Notes under the pieces: generated by a model | Seen by the model: the letters and a program-made list of their open reading frames with translations, nothing else | Told to the model about the DNA's origin: nothing | The model's database searches: none | Shown: one piece after another, positions 40,152 to 49,340 of the stretch | Layout of the letters: every line of letters begins with the position of its first letter | Numbering within the stretch: position 1 is the stretch's first letter | Position numbers and translations under genes: made by a program | Origin: SAR86 cluster bacterium SAR86B | GTDB taxonomy: Bacteria; Pseudomonadota; Gammaproteobacteria; Magnimaribacterales; D2472 | Length of the DNA stretch: 64,000 nucleotides | Reading direction: 5' to 3' | Assembly: GCA_905181955.1 (NCBI GenBank) | Contig: CAJJAC010000009.1 | Location: forward strand, 1-64,000

Positions 40152-41027
40152 CTCTTCAAATATATTATCTTTTTTTATCCATAAGTTATCGATCCAATCT
40201 TTAAAATTATTTCGATAAACTTCATCGCTTAAATAGTTCTTATTTTTTAGATTTTCAGGCACTTCATACTCTTGAATATGAACTTTAACATTTTTCATTT
40301 CACCCTTTAAAAACGACCAAAAGCTTTTCTTTTTAGATTCATAAACAATCGTAAAGTCTAATAATTTATTAATTTGTGGAATAGCAGATAAAGCAGTAGC
40401 AATCCCTCCAACTTTAGGCTTTAGTAAATTTTTATAAGGCGAGTTTTGTTCTTGATGCTTTTGATCAGTATGCCTAGTGCCTTCAGCGTAACTAAAAACT
40501 GTAGTTGGTGATCTGTGAAAGCGTTTACAAGATTTAATAGTATTTTCATAATCTTTGTACCTAAGATTAGGATTTTTCTCTATTTCGGCTCTAGAGTGCC
40601 TATGGACAAAAGGCATATTTAAAGTTTTGTTTGCAAGAAATACAAAAGGTATCCACCATAATTCTTTTTTCATAAATATTTTAAGTAATGGAATTCTATA
40701 ATTTGTAGCTACGAGAATGACAAAAATATCCGCCCAAGAACTGTGATTTGACATAGCTAAATACCAATCATCTGTAGATAATTTATCATTACTAATAATT
40801 TGGATAGAGTGCTTTCCATACATGAACTGCATAATATACTTAAGACCGAGCACGGTTAGCTCACCTATTGTATTTGATACATTATGCAGAAAAATTTTAA
40901 AACGCTGGGTGCGCACAACAATTCTAGGAATGTTTACTATTGCTAGAGTTGAAAACCCAATAATTAATTCAGTAAGAATTAAAACAAGGCTAATAATGCC
41001 AATTAAGTTAGATTTAAAATAATTCAT
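40140..41027 (-). CDS. acyltransferase (1-acylglycerol-3-phosphate acyltransferase / YihG-like)
   Basis: ORF; SNHSSWADIFVI (HX4D), FVHRHSRAEIEKNPNLR, YAEGTRHT. Confidence 0.88.
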   Translation of the reverse strand: MNYFKSNLIGIISLVLILTELIIGFSTLAIVNIPRIVVRTQRFKIFLHNVSNTIGELTVLGLKYIMQFMYGKHSIQIISNDKLSTDDWYLAMSNHSSWADIFVILVATNYRIPLLKIFMKKELWWIPFVFLANKTLNMPFVHRHSRAEIEKNPNLRYKDYENTIKSCKRFHRSPTTVFSYAEGTRHTDQKHQEQNSPYKNLLKPKVGGIATALSAIPQINKLLDFTIVYESKKKSFWSFLKGEMKNVKVHIQEYEVPENLKNKNYLSDEVYRNNFKDWIDNLWIKKDNIFEELKF

Positions 41028-41090
41028 AATTAATCTCTCGGCTAAAAGAGATATTTATTATAACAATTAGATAAATTGCTGTTAGATTTA

Positions 41091-42230
41091 TTAGAAATTG
41101 CTTAAATTTGCGTATCTTTCTTGGTGAAAGTTAGCTCCGCCAAAAATAACTTCAGCAACTCTAGCTCTTTTCATATAAAAACCAATATCATACTCATCCG
41201 TTACACCAATTCCACCATGCATCTGTACGGATTCATTGGAAACTAAATATAAAGTCTCTCCTGCAATAGATTTAGCAAGACTCGCCATTCTTTGAAGGTC
41301 GTTATTATTCTCATCAGCACCCTGCATAGCTGCCATAACAGCAGACTTAGTTAGCTCTATTTCAACAAACATCTCGGCTGCTCTGTGTTGAAGTGCTTGG
41401 AAGGTTCCAATTAAAACTCCAAATTGTTTTCTTTCTTTTAAATAATTTAGTGTCATTTCAAAAGCCGCTTCTGAGTTACCAAGCATTTCTGCAGATAAAG
41501 CTATTCTTCCTTCATCTAAAATTTTATCAATAGCTTCGCCACCAGACTCTTGATCTCCTAATAAAGCTTTTTTAGCTAATGAAACGTTATCAAAAACTAT
41601 ATTTGCATAGTTTCTGCAATCAGCCATGTCTGTTTTAATAACCTCAACACCTTCTTGATTTGCATTAAGAATAAACAAAGTAAGGCCTGCATTCTCACCT
41701 TTAACACCAGAAGTTCTAGCTAAAACAATTAAAACATCAGCACTTGAACCATCGACTACAAATTTCTTTTTACCATTAATTACCCACTCATCTCCAACTA
41801 GCTCGGCTTTAGTAAGAGTATTTGATGGTGCATGATGACTTTCCTCATCAACCGCTAGAGCTGTAGTAATTTCTCCTGAAGCTATCTTTGGAAGATATTC
41901 TGCTTTTTGTTCTTGAGTTCCAAAAGTATTAATAGCTGATGCTCCCAAGACTGCTGTTGCTAGAAGGGGTGATGGAGTAAGAGTTTTCCCTATCTCTTGC
42001 ATAATTACGCTTATACCAGCAAGACCAAAATCTGATCCACCAAATTCTTCTGGAATTAAAATTCCAGACCAACCAAGCTCAACCATTTCTTTCCAAACTT
42101 CTTTATCCCAATTTTGAGGATCATTATCATCCCTTAGTGATCGAAAATGATTAACTGGAGTTCTATTTTCTGCAAAATCTTTTGCAGAGTCTTTAAGCAT
42201 TTGTTGCTCTTCATTAAGTATTAGTTTCAT
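41091..42230 (-). CDS. acyl-CoA dehydrogenase
   Basis: ORF; LKERKQFGVLIGTFQALQHRAAEMFVEIE, HGGIGVTDEYD. Confidence 0.9.
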   Translation of the reverse strand: MKLILNEEQQMLKDSAKDFAENRTPVNHFRSLRDDNDPQNWDKEVWKEMVELGWSGILIPEEFGGSDFGLAGISVIMQEIGKTLTPSPLLATAVLGASAINTFGTQEQKAEYLPKIASGEITTALAVDEESHHAPSNTLTKAELVGDEWVINGKKKFVVDGSSADVLIVLARTSGVKGENAGLTLFILNANQEGVEVIKTDMADCRNYANIVFDNVSLAKKALLGDQESGGEAIDKILDEGRIALSAEMLGNSEAAFEMTLNYLKERKQFGVLIGTFQALQHRAAEMFVEIELTKSAVMAAMQGADENNNDLQRMASLAKSIAGETLYLVSNESVQMHGGIGVTDEYDIGFYMKRARVAEVIFGGANFHQERYANLSNF

Positions 42231-42260
42231 TATTATTTTCCTTGAAAATGTCTTAAATAT

Positions 42261-43460
42261 TTAACTAGGAAGACCTAGAACTCTTTTAGATATAACATTC
42301 AATTGAACCTCAGAAGTACCACCTTCAATTGAATTTCCTTTTGTTCTGAGCCATGCTTTGGTGAGGTCTTTTTCCTCTTGATCATATTCATCACCATCCC
42401 AAGCAACACCATTTGAACCCATAGCAGCTATCATCATTTCATGTCTCTTCTTATTATGTTCAGTTCCATAATACTTAAACATTGAGGCTACAGCTGAAGC
42501 TTTACCACCCTCATCACCAGCTCTTTTTAGAGTTAATCCAAAGGCATGTTCTTTCATTTTATGTGTAGTTACATCAGATCTAAATATACCATTTGCAATC
42601 TTGCCATCCTCTTCACCAAAATGTTTCTTAGCAAGAGTTACAACGTCATTACCGCCACCAGAAGCAGCGCCAGCAAGGCCAAAATTAGATATAAAGTTTC
42701 TTTCATGCTGCAGCAATGCTTTTGCTATTGTCCAACCAGCATTCACCTCTCCAACTAAATTTTCTTTTGGAACTTTTACATTGTCAAAGAACGTTTCGCA
42801 AAAAGGCGATTTACCACTTATAAGTGTAATTGGCTTAGTGCTAACGCCTTCAGTAGCCATATCAATCAGCAAGAAACTAATGCCAGTATGCTTAGGTTCT
42901 TGAGGTCCAGTTCTAACTAGAGCGAAAATCCAATCTGCCTGATCTGCATAGGAAGTCCAAACTTTTTGACCATTAACTAAATAATGATCTCCCATATCTT
43001 CTGCTTTAGTAGATAGACTTGCTAAGTCAGATCCAGACCCTGGTTCTGAGTAACCTTGACACCATCTAATTTCACCTTTGATGATTCTTGGAATATGTAA
43101 TCTCTTTTGCTCTTCGCTTGCATACTCTAAAAGTGCAGGAGCTAACATCCAGATACCAAAACTCAATAATGCTTGTTTAGCACCTATTGACCATAATTCT
43201 TCATTTAAAATCTTAGTTTCTTCTTTAGAAAGACCACCACCACCATACTCTTTTGCAACAGTTGGCATTGTCCAACCCTTAGCCCCCATTCTATCTAACC
43301 AAAGTTTAGATTCTGGGTTTTTATAAACAGCATTTCTTCCACCCCAAACCTCATCAGTTGCACTACTCGCATCAACCTTTGCTCCGGTTCTCATTGAAGG
43401 TGGGCAGTTTTCCTCAAGCCACTCTTTTACTTCTGCTCTAAAAGATTCTAAATGTTCCAT
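42261..43460 (-). CDS. acyl-CoA dehydrogenase
   Basis: ORF; WCQGYSEPGSGSDLASLSTKAE, VNGQKVWTSYA, IEGGTSEVQLNVISKRVLGLP. Confidence 0.92.
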   Translation of the reverse strand: MEHLESFRAEVKEWLEENCPPSMRTGAKVDASSATDEVWGGRNAVYKNPESKLWLDRMGAKGWTMPTVAKEYGGGGLSKEETKILNEELWSIGAKQALLSFGIWMLAPALLEYASEEQKRLHIPRIIKGEIRWCQGYSEPGSGSDLASLSTKAEDMGDHYLVNGQKVWTSYADQADWIFALVRTGPQEPKHTGISFLLIDMATEGVSTKPITLISGKSPFCETFFDNVKVPKENLVGEVNAGWTIAKALLQHERNFISNFGLAGAASGGGNDVVTLAKKHFGEEDGKIANGIFRSDVTTHKMKEHAFGLTLKRAGDEGGKASAVASMFKYYGTEHNKKRHEMMIAAMGSNGVAWDGDEYDQEEKDLTKAWLRTKGNSIEGGTSEVQLNVISKRVLGLPS

Positions 43461-43627
43461 TTGACTAGTTTCCTAAATTTTTAATTTCAATCCCATTGTA
43501 AGGACAAATATAGATTTTTCTAGTCTAAGTAAAACTATGGCAATAAATTAAATGTTTACTTGATTACAAAATAATTATGATAAATTAGTATTTATAAATT
43601 TAATTTACTATTTAAAAAGGAATTCAA

Positions 43628-44671
43628 ATGAAAGCATATCAAGTAGTTGAATCAGGAAAGCCATTAGAGCTTAATGAATTTGATACACCTAAACCTCAGG
43701 GTGAAGAAGTTTTACTAAAAACAATTGCTTGTGGGGTATGCCATTCAGATGTGCATATTCATGAAGGGGCTTTTGATCTTGGTGGTGGAAATAAATTACC
43801 TTTACCGCTTCAGATGCCCTATACCTTAGGCCATGAAATATTTGGTGAAGTAATTGAACTAGGTCCTGATGCTAAAGATATAAATATTGGCGATAAAAGA
43901 GTTATCTATCCTTGGATAGGTTGTAATGAATGCAATGTATGCAGTTCCGGTGATGAGCATTTATGCTCCGGAGGCCCTGTTTTAGGTGTGCAAAAAGGTG
44001 GAGGTTTTGGTGACCATGTTATTGCGCCTCATTCTCGATATCTTATGGATGCTGGAAATACTCCTGATCACTTAGCTGGAAGTTATGCTTGTTCTGGATT
44101 GACTGCATATACAGCATTAAAAAAAGCAAACATAAAAGACTCTGCTGACTCACTCGTAATTGTTGGTGCAGGAGGGCTTGGAATGATGGGTATCCAAATT
44201 GCTAAAGCAGCTTTTAACGTTCAGCCAATTGTTGTTGATGTTGATGAGGCTAAACTAAACTTAGCTTTAGAAAGTGGAGCTTCTCACGCAATAAATTCAA
44301 GAGATGAAGATGCAGCACAAAGAATTCATGCAATTACCGGAGGTGTTAGCGCAGTAATTGATTTTGTTGGTTCTGATTTATCAACTGGATTTGCTACTAA
44401 TCTTTTAAGAAAGGGCGGCAGGTATATTATAGTTGGGCTATTTGGAGGTGAGTTAAATCATCCGCTACCAATGATGGTTTTAATGGAAAGAAATATTCAA
44501 GGTTCTTATGTGGGTAGCTTATCGAATTTAAAAGAGCTTATGAAATTAGTTAGAGAGGGTAAAATTGATCCTATTCCTGTTGAGAGAAGGCACGCATCAG
44601 AGGCGAACCAAACTCTGATAGACTTAAAGGAAGGTAGGATAATGGGACGAGCTGCTTTAATGCACGATTGA
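43628..44671 (+). CDS. zinc-dependent alcohol dehydrogenase
   Basis: ORF; CGVCHSDVHIHEGAF, LGHEIFGEV, CNECNVCSSGDEHLC structural-zinc site, VGAGGLGMMGIQIA. Confidence 0.92.
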   Translation: MKAYQVVESGKPLELNEFDTPKPQGEEVLLKTIACGVCHSDVHIHEGAFDLGGGNKLPLPLQMPYTLGHEIFGEVIELGPDAKDINIGDKRVIYPWIGCNECNVCSSGDEHLCSGGPVLGVQKGGGFGDHVIAPHSRYLMDAGNTPDHLAGSYACSGLTAYTALKKANIKDSADSLVIVGAGGLGMMGIQIAKAAFNVQPIVVDVDEAKLNLALESGASHAINSRDEDAAQRIHAITGGVSAVIDFVGSDLSTGFATNLLRKGGRYIIVGLFGGELNHPLPMMVLMERNIQGSYVGSLSNLKELMKLVREGKIDPIPVERRHASEANQTLIDLKEGRIMGRAALMHD

Positions 44672-45439
44672 TAAATTTTTAGATATTTTTAAAAAAATAT
44701 CCTGCAATTCTGCATTTATAACCACATCCGCTTGATGATCTAATGGGGTAGCGTCCCTATTAAGAATAACTAGTTTAGATCCATTTTTTTTTGCCAATTC
44801 AGGTAATTTAGCCACTGGCTGCACACTTAATGAAGTTCCTATTGAAATAAATAAATCAGCTGCTTGGGTTAAATACATTGCATTTGTATGGTCTTTTTCA
44901 TTCATCGGTTGACCAAATGATATAGTTGAAACCTTTACTAATGAGCCGCAGTCACTGCAATCTGGAACCTCAAGATGATTAATAACAGATTTATGAAATA
45001 TGCTTGGATCAAATTCTTTAAAGCAATTTAGGCAGGATGCTTTAGTAGCATTCCCATGAATTTCAATAATTTTTTTCTCATCAAGGCCCGCCATTGAATG
45101 CAAGCCATCTATATTTTGTGTAATAAGATGATGATTTGTTGAGGTGTTAATTAAATCTCTAACAAAGAAGTGTCCTGTATTTGGTTTTATTGATTTAAGT
45201 TTTTCTTTTAACTCCAAATTTCTCTCCCATGAAAGTCTTCTAGATTCTGCATCTTTTAAGAATTCTTTAAATAATATAGGTTTATTTTTTGTCCAAAAAC
45301 CATCATCACTTCTAAAGTCAGGCAGACCAGACTCAGTACTAATACCAGCGCCAGTTAAAATAACAATCTTATTAGCTTCTTGAATAAGACTTAAAAACTC
45401 ATTAATTTTATTTGTTAGGTGCATATATTTATTTTCCAA
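44657..45439 (-). CDS. Sir2-family NAD-dependent protein deacylase
   Basis: ORF; GAGISTESGLPDFRS, ITQNIDGLHSMAG, HGNATKASCLNC, IGTSLSVQPVAKL. Confidence 0.93.
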   Translation of the reverse strand: MENKYMHLTNKINEFLSLIQEANKIVILTGAGISTESGLPDFRSDDGFWTKNKPILFKEFLKDAESRRLSWERNLELKEKLKSIKPNTGHFFVRDLINTSTNHHLITQNIDGLHSMAGLDEKKIIEIHGNATKASCLNCFKEFDPSIFHKSVINHLEVPDCSDCGSLVKVSTISFGQPMNEKDHTNAMYLTQAADLFISIGTSLSVQPVAKLPELAKKNGSKLVILNRDATPLDHQADVVINAELQDIFLKISKNLSIVH

Positions 45440-45465
45440 TCTATCAGGGAGTATAATGCCTCATT

Positions 45466-46338
45466 ATGTTTGAAAATATAGGTATCGTAGTTAAAAAAAA
45501 TCAGGAAGATGGTGACGTCCTATTCCTTGATTCCCTATTACCTATTCTTTCTAAATATACTAATAAAATTTTTATTGAAGCTGGTGCAGAGGTCAAAAAT
45601 GATCTTATCACTGAGCTAACTTCAGAAGATTTTGCTCAAACAATTGATCTACTTATAGTCTTTGGTGGAGATGGAACTTTACTAAGCTCATCAAGAAAGT
45701 TTTTAGAGTATGAAACTCCAATATTAGGTATTAATCTTGGAGCTGTTGGGTTTTTAACAGATGTAAATATAGATAATTTTGAATCTATCATTCAAGATAT
45801 TTTGCAAGGTAACTATGAAATAGAAGATAGATCTTTGGTTTCAGCAAATTTCCTTGATAAGACATTATTTGGACTCAATGAAATAGTTATTCATTCAGGA
45901 TCATATGCACAATTAATGCGTTATCAGCTCAGCGTTGATGGCAAGCCAGTTTATGAACAAAGATCAGATGGACTCATTATTGCAACACCAACAGGCTCAA
46001 CTGCATACGCTTTATCAGCAGGCGGTCCTATTATTCATCCAAGTTTAGATGTTTGGAGCATCATACCCATGATGCCGCAGAGCCTTTCATCAAGACCATT
46101 TATTATCTCCTCTGATCAGAAAATAGAAATAAAATTATTAAGCGGCCCTCTGGATGAAGCTAAAATATGTGCAGATGGTCAAGATGATATTTCAGCAAAA
46201 TACGAAACAGTTGTTAATATTCAAAAGATGAATAAATCTTTAAAGCTTGTTCATCCAAAGGATAATGATTTCTTTGAGGCTTGCAGAGAAAAACTTGGAT
46301 GGAGTTTAGACATCACTAAAAACAATTCTATTTCTTGA
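45466..46338 (+). CDS. nadK: NAD kinase
   Basis: ORF; VFGGDGTLLSSSR, GINLGAVGFLTD, TPTGSTAYALSAGGPI. Confidence 0.94.
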   Translation: MFENIGIVVKKNQEDGDVLFLDSLLPILSKYTNKIFIEAGAEVKNDLITELTSEDFAQTIDLLIVFGGDGTLLSSSRKFLEYETPILGINLGAVGFLTDVNIDNFESIIQDILQGNYEIEDRSLVSANFLDKTLFGLNEIVIHSGSYAQLMRYQLSVDGKPVYEQRSDGLIIATPTGSTAYALSAGGPIIHPSLDVWSIIPMMPQSLSSRPFIISSDQKIEIKLLSGPLDEAKICADGQDDISAKYETVVNIQKMNKSLKLVHPKDNDFFEACREKLGWSLDITKNNSIS

Positions 46339-46955
46339 ATATAAAAAATTTTCATATTCCTATAATTGTTATAGCTACACTCATAACAGTTATTTCTAAC
46401 TTTGGACTCAATTTTGAAATTATTAGAAATTTATCTTTTCTAGATTTTCAACGATCAGGACTTTATTTAGAGTTTGTAACGTTTAATCAGACTTACTTTA
46501 TTCAAAATGATTGGTGGAGACTTATAACGCCTATATTTATTCATTTCTCATTGAGCCATTTAGCTTTTAATGCGCTCTGGATATTCATATTAGGATCTAA
46601 AATTGAGATGCTTGATGGCAGACTCTTATTTCTTTGTTTAGTTATTTTCTCAGGCATTACTAGTAATTATATTGAATATCTTTGGAGTGGAGTTTCATTA
46701 TTTGGAGGATTATCAGGAGTAGTTTACGGATTGCTTGGATATTGCTTTTTAATAGAGCTAGATTCAAACAAAGAACGTTACGGTCTTCCACCTGCAATAT
46801 ATATATTTATGATCATTTGGCTAGCATTAGGATTTATGGGAGTTCTCGAATTATTTGGTTTTGGCTCTATTGCTAACTATGCCCATCTTGGGGGGCTTAT
46901 ATCTGGGTTAATCTTTGGTATGCTTACTAAAATCTTAAGGAAAATAGCAATTTAA
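46335..46955 (+). CDS. rhomboid family intramembrane serine protease
   Basis: ORF; FIHFSLSHLAFNALWIF, FGGLSGVVYGLLGY (catalytic Ser), NYAHLGGLISGLIFG (catalytic His). Confidence 0.88.
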   Translation: MNIKNFHIPIIVIATLITVISNFGLNFEIIRNLSFLDFQRSGLYLEFVTFNQTYFIQNDWWRLITPIFIHFSLSHLAFNALWIFILGSKIEMLDGRLLFLCLVIFSGITSNYIEYLWSGVSLFGGLSGVVYGLLGYCFLIELDSNKERYGLPPAIYIFMIIWLALGFMGVLELFGFGSIANYAHLGGLISGLIFGMLTKILRKIAI

Positions 46956-47833
46956 TGAAACAAGTTACTAAAGCAATCTTACCGGTAGCAGGCCTTGGTA
47001 CTCGGTTTTTACCAGCAACAAAAGCCATTCCTAAAGAAATGCTTCCAATAATTGATAAACCTTTGCTGCAATATGCTGTTGAGGAAGCTATAGATATAGG
47101 TGTAAAAGAAATTATTTTTATTACCAGTCATGCAAAGAAAGCTATTAAAAAACATTTTCTTCAAAATAAAGACTTAGAGGAATCACTTTTAAGACATGGC
47201 AAAGGCGAATATATTCAATCTATTAATCCTGAAAAGTTTAAAGATATTAAATTTACTTTTGTTGATCAGAATGAACAAAAAGGCCTTGGTCACGCCATAT
47301 CATTAGCTGAAAAATGCCTTACTGAAGAGGATGAAGCTATAGCAATACTTCTTCCAGATGATTTATTTATTGCTGATGGAAAGAGTTGCCTGCAAACGTT
47401 AGCTGATCTTTATAACGAAACCTCAAGCTCAGTTATTGCAATTAATGAAGTGGCTGATGAAAAGCTACCTAATTATGGAGTTATTGATGCAACAAAAATC
47501 TCAGATTCAACCTATGAAATTCATGAAATTATTGAAAAACCAACAATTGAGGAAGCGCCATCTAATTTAGCTGTATGTGGCAGATATATCCTGACTTCAG
47601 CAATTTTCAGTTCGTTAAAAAAAATACTGCCTGGATCAGGTGGAGAATTACAACTAACAGATGCCATTAGGGATTTATTGAATTCAGAGAAGGTTATAGC
47701 CTCATCCTACAAGGGTGCAAAATTTGACTGTGGGAGCAAGCAGGGATATGTGGAGGCAACCATTTCATTAGCTCTAGCCAATAAAGATATCAATAAAGAT
47801 ATCCTTAAATCCATTCAAGCATTAATAAGTTGA
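46955..47833 (+). CDS. galU: UTP-glucose-1-phosphate uridylyltransferase
   Basis: ORF; LPVAGLGTRFLPATKAIPKEMLPIIDKPLLQYAVEEA. Confidence 0.95.
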   Translation: MKQVTKAILPVAGLGTRFLPATKAIPKEMLPIIDKPLLQYAVEEAIDIGVKEIIFITSHAKKAIKKHFLQNKDLEESLLRHGKGEYIQSINPEKFKDIKFTFVDQNEQKGLGHAISLAEKCLTEEDEAIAILLPDDLFIADGKSCLQTLADLYNETSSSVIAINEVADEKLPNYGVIDATKISDSTYEIHEIIEKPTIEEAPSNLAVCGRYILTSAIFSSLKKILPGSGGELQLTDAIRDLLNSEKVIASSYKGAKFDCGSKQGYVEATISLALANKDINKDILKSIQALIS

Positions 47834-48816
47834 AATTTCTATTTTCAATTTTAAGACTCTTCTCACCAGAGATAGCTCATTCTATTTCATTGAATGGTTT
47901 AAAGATTGTTCATAACTTAGGGTTAATTAATTTTTTTACAAGCAAGAATACTCATTTAGATTCATACACATTAAATAATCTTACATTTACTAATAGATTG
48001 GGAATCGCCGCAGGTTTGGATAAAAATGGAGACTTTATAGATTCTCTTGGAGCGCTAGGATTTGGTTTTATTGAAGTTGGAACAGTTACACCCTTAGCTC
48101 AAGACGGAAACCCAAAACCAAGAATTTTTAGAGTATTTAAAGAAAATGCAATTATTAATCGCTTAGGGTTTAATAATAAAGGGGTAGATTATCTAGTAAA
48201 AAAATTAGAATCTAGAAAGTATAAGGGCGTTGTTGGAGTCAATATTGGAGCCAACAAGGAATCAAAAGGTGATAAACGAATTACTGACTATGTTGAGTGT
48301 TTTAAAAAAGTTTATGTATTATCTGATTACATAACTATAAACATATCTTCACCAAATACACCTGATCTTAGAGACCTGCATAGTAAAGAAAATATTTATA
48401 ATTTATTAAAATCACTAGATAGCCAAAGACAATCATTTAATACAAAAAAACCTGTCTTTCTTAAAATATCACCCGATGAATCACCTGAAACTCTTCAAAT
48501 TATTTTAGATGCTGTTAGAGAGTTTAATATTTCAGGATTAATTTTATCAAATACCACAATAGATAAATCTCTTCTTCAAGATAAATCATTTTTAAATGAG
48601 GCCGGGGGTTTATCCGGAGAACCTTTGTTTAATAAATCCACTCAATTAGTTCAATCAATTAAGCAGCTTGATCCCAGCATACCTATTATTGGAGTTGGAG
48701 GAGTTATAGATAAGGCTGGTTATGTTAAAAAGCTAGATGCTGGTGCTGATCTTGTGCAAATATATACAGGCTTTATATTAAAAGGGCCAGATATTATCTC
48801 TGAGCTTTTAGATTAA
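47830..48816 (+). CDS. pyrD: dihydroorotate dehydrogenase (quinone); TTG start overlapping galU stop
   Basis: ORF; RLGIAAGLDKNGDFIDSLGALGFGFIEVGTVTPLAQDGNPKPR, NISSPNTPDLRDL. Confidence 0.94.
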   Translation: MKFLFSILRLFSPEIAHSISLNGLKIVHNLGLINFFTSKNTHLDSYTLNNLTFTNRLGIAAGLDKNGDFIDSLGALGFGFIEVGTVTPLAQDGNPKPRIFRVFKENAIINRLGFNNKGVDYLVKKLESRKYKGVVGVNIGANKESKGDKRITDYVECFKKVYVLSDYITINISSPNTPDLRDLHSKENIYNLLKSLDSQRQSFNTKKPVFLKISPDESPETLQIILDAVREFNISGLILSNTTIDKSLLQDKSFLNEAGGLSGEPLFNKSTQLVQSIKQLDPSIPIIGVGGVIDKAGYVKKLDAGADLVQIYTGFILKGPDIISELLD

Positions 48817-48844
48817 TAGTAGCTATCAAAAAAAGGGAATATTA

Positions 48845-49279
48845 GTGGGATATATAATAAGTGCATTGGTTGTGATCTTCTTTATAGGCTCAGCAAGCTT
48901 TTTGATTCCATCAAGGCGAACTAAGCACATAGCTCAACTCAGATTAGATGCTGTTAAGCTAGGATTTAAAATTTCATCACTAGCATATTCAAATGTTTCA
49001 TTTAAAAGTGACGATATAAAACTAGCAAGTTATCAAATAAAAAATTCATCAAATATAAAAGAAGCTCATTTTATTAAAGACAAAAATGAATTTATTTTGT
49101 ATTCTCCTTCCAGGCTTAAGTATTCTGAAGAATATGCATCTCTTTTATTGAGTATAAGATCTCTGCCAGAATCTATTATAGAAATAATATTTTCCAAGGC
49201 GGTCATGGTGTTTCTCTGGGATGAAAATTTAGGCATTGAAGAATTAAGAAGAATTGATAGTGATTTAAAAAAATTATAA
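48845..49279 (+). CDS. hypothetical membrane-anchored protein (GTG start)
   Basis: ORF; single N-terminal hydrophobic helix; no recognised domain. Confidence 0.6.
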   Translation: MGYIISALVVIFFIGSASFLIPSRRTKHIAQLRLDAVKLGFKISSLAYSNVSFKSDDIKLASYQIKNSSNIKEAHFIKDKNEFILYSPSRLKYSEEYASLLLSIRSLPESIIEIIFSKAVMVFLWDENLGIEELRRIDSDLKKL

Positions 49280-49340
49280 ATATCTCTTGCCAAAAGAAGT
49301 AAGAAAATGGTATTTATAAAAAAAGGAATATATTTTTATT

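Noticed and set aside
42601-42903. 100 aa ORF antisense to acyl-CoA dehydrogenase (also 42546-42758, 43078-43326)
   Set aside because: Shadow ORFs opposite a strongly conserved enzyme.
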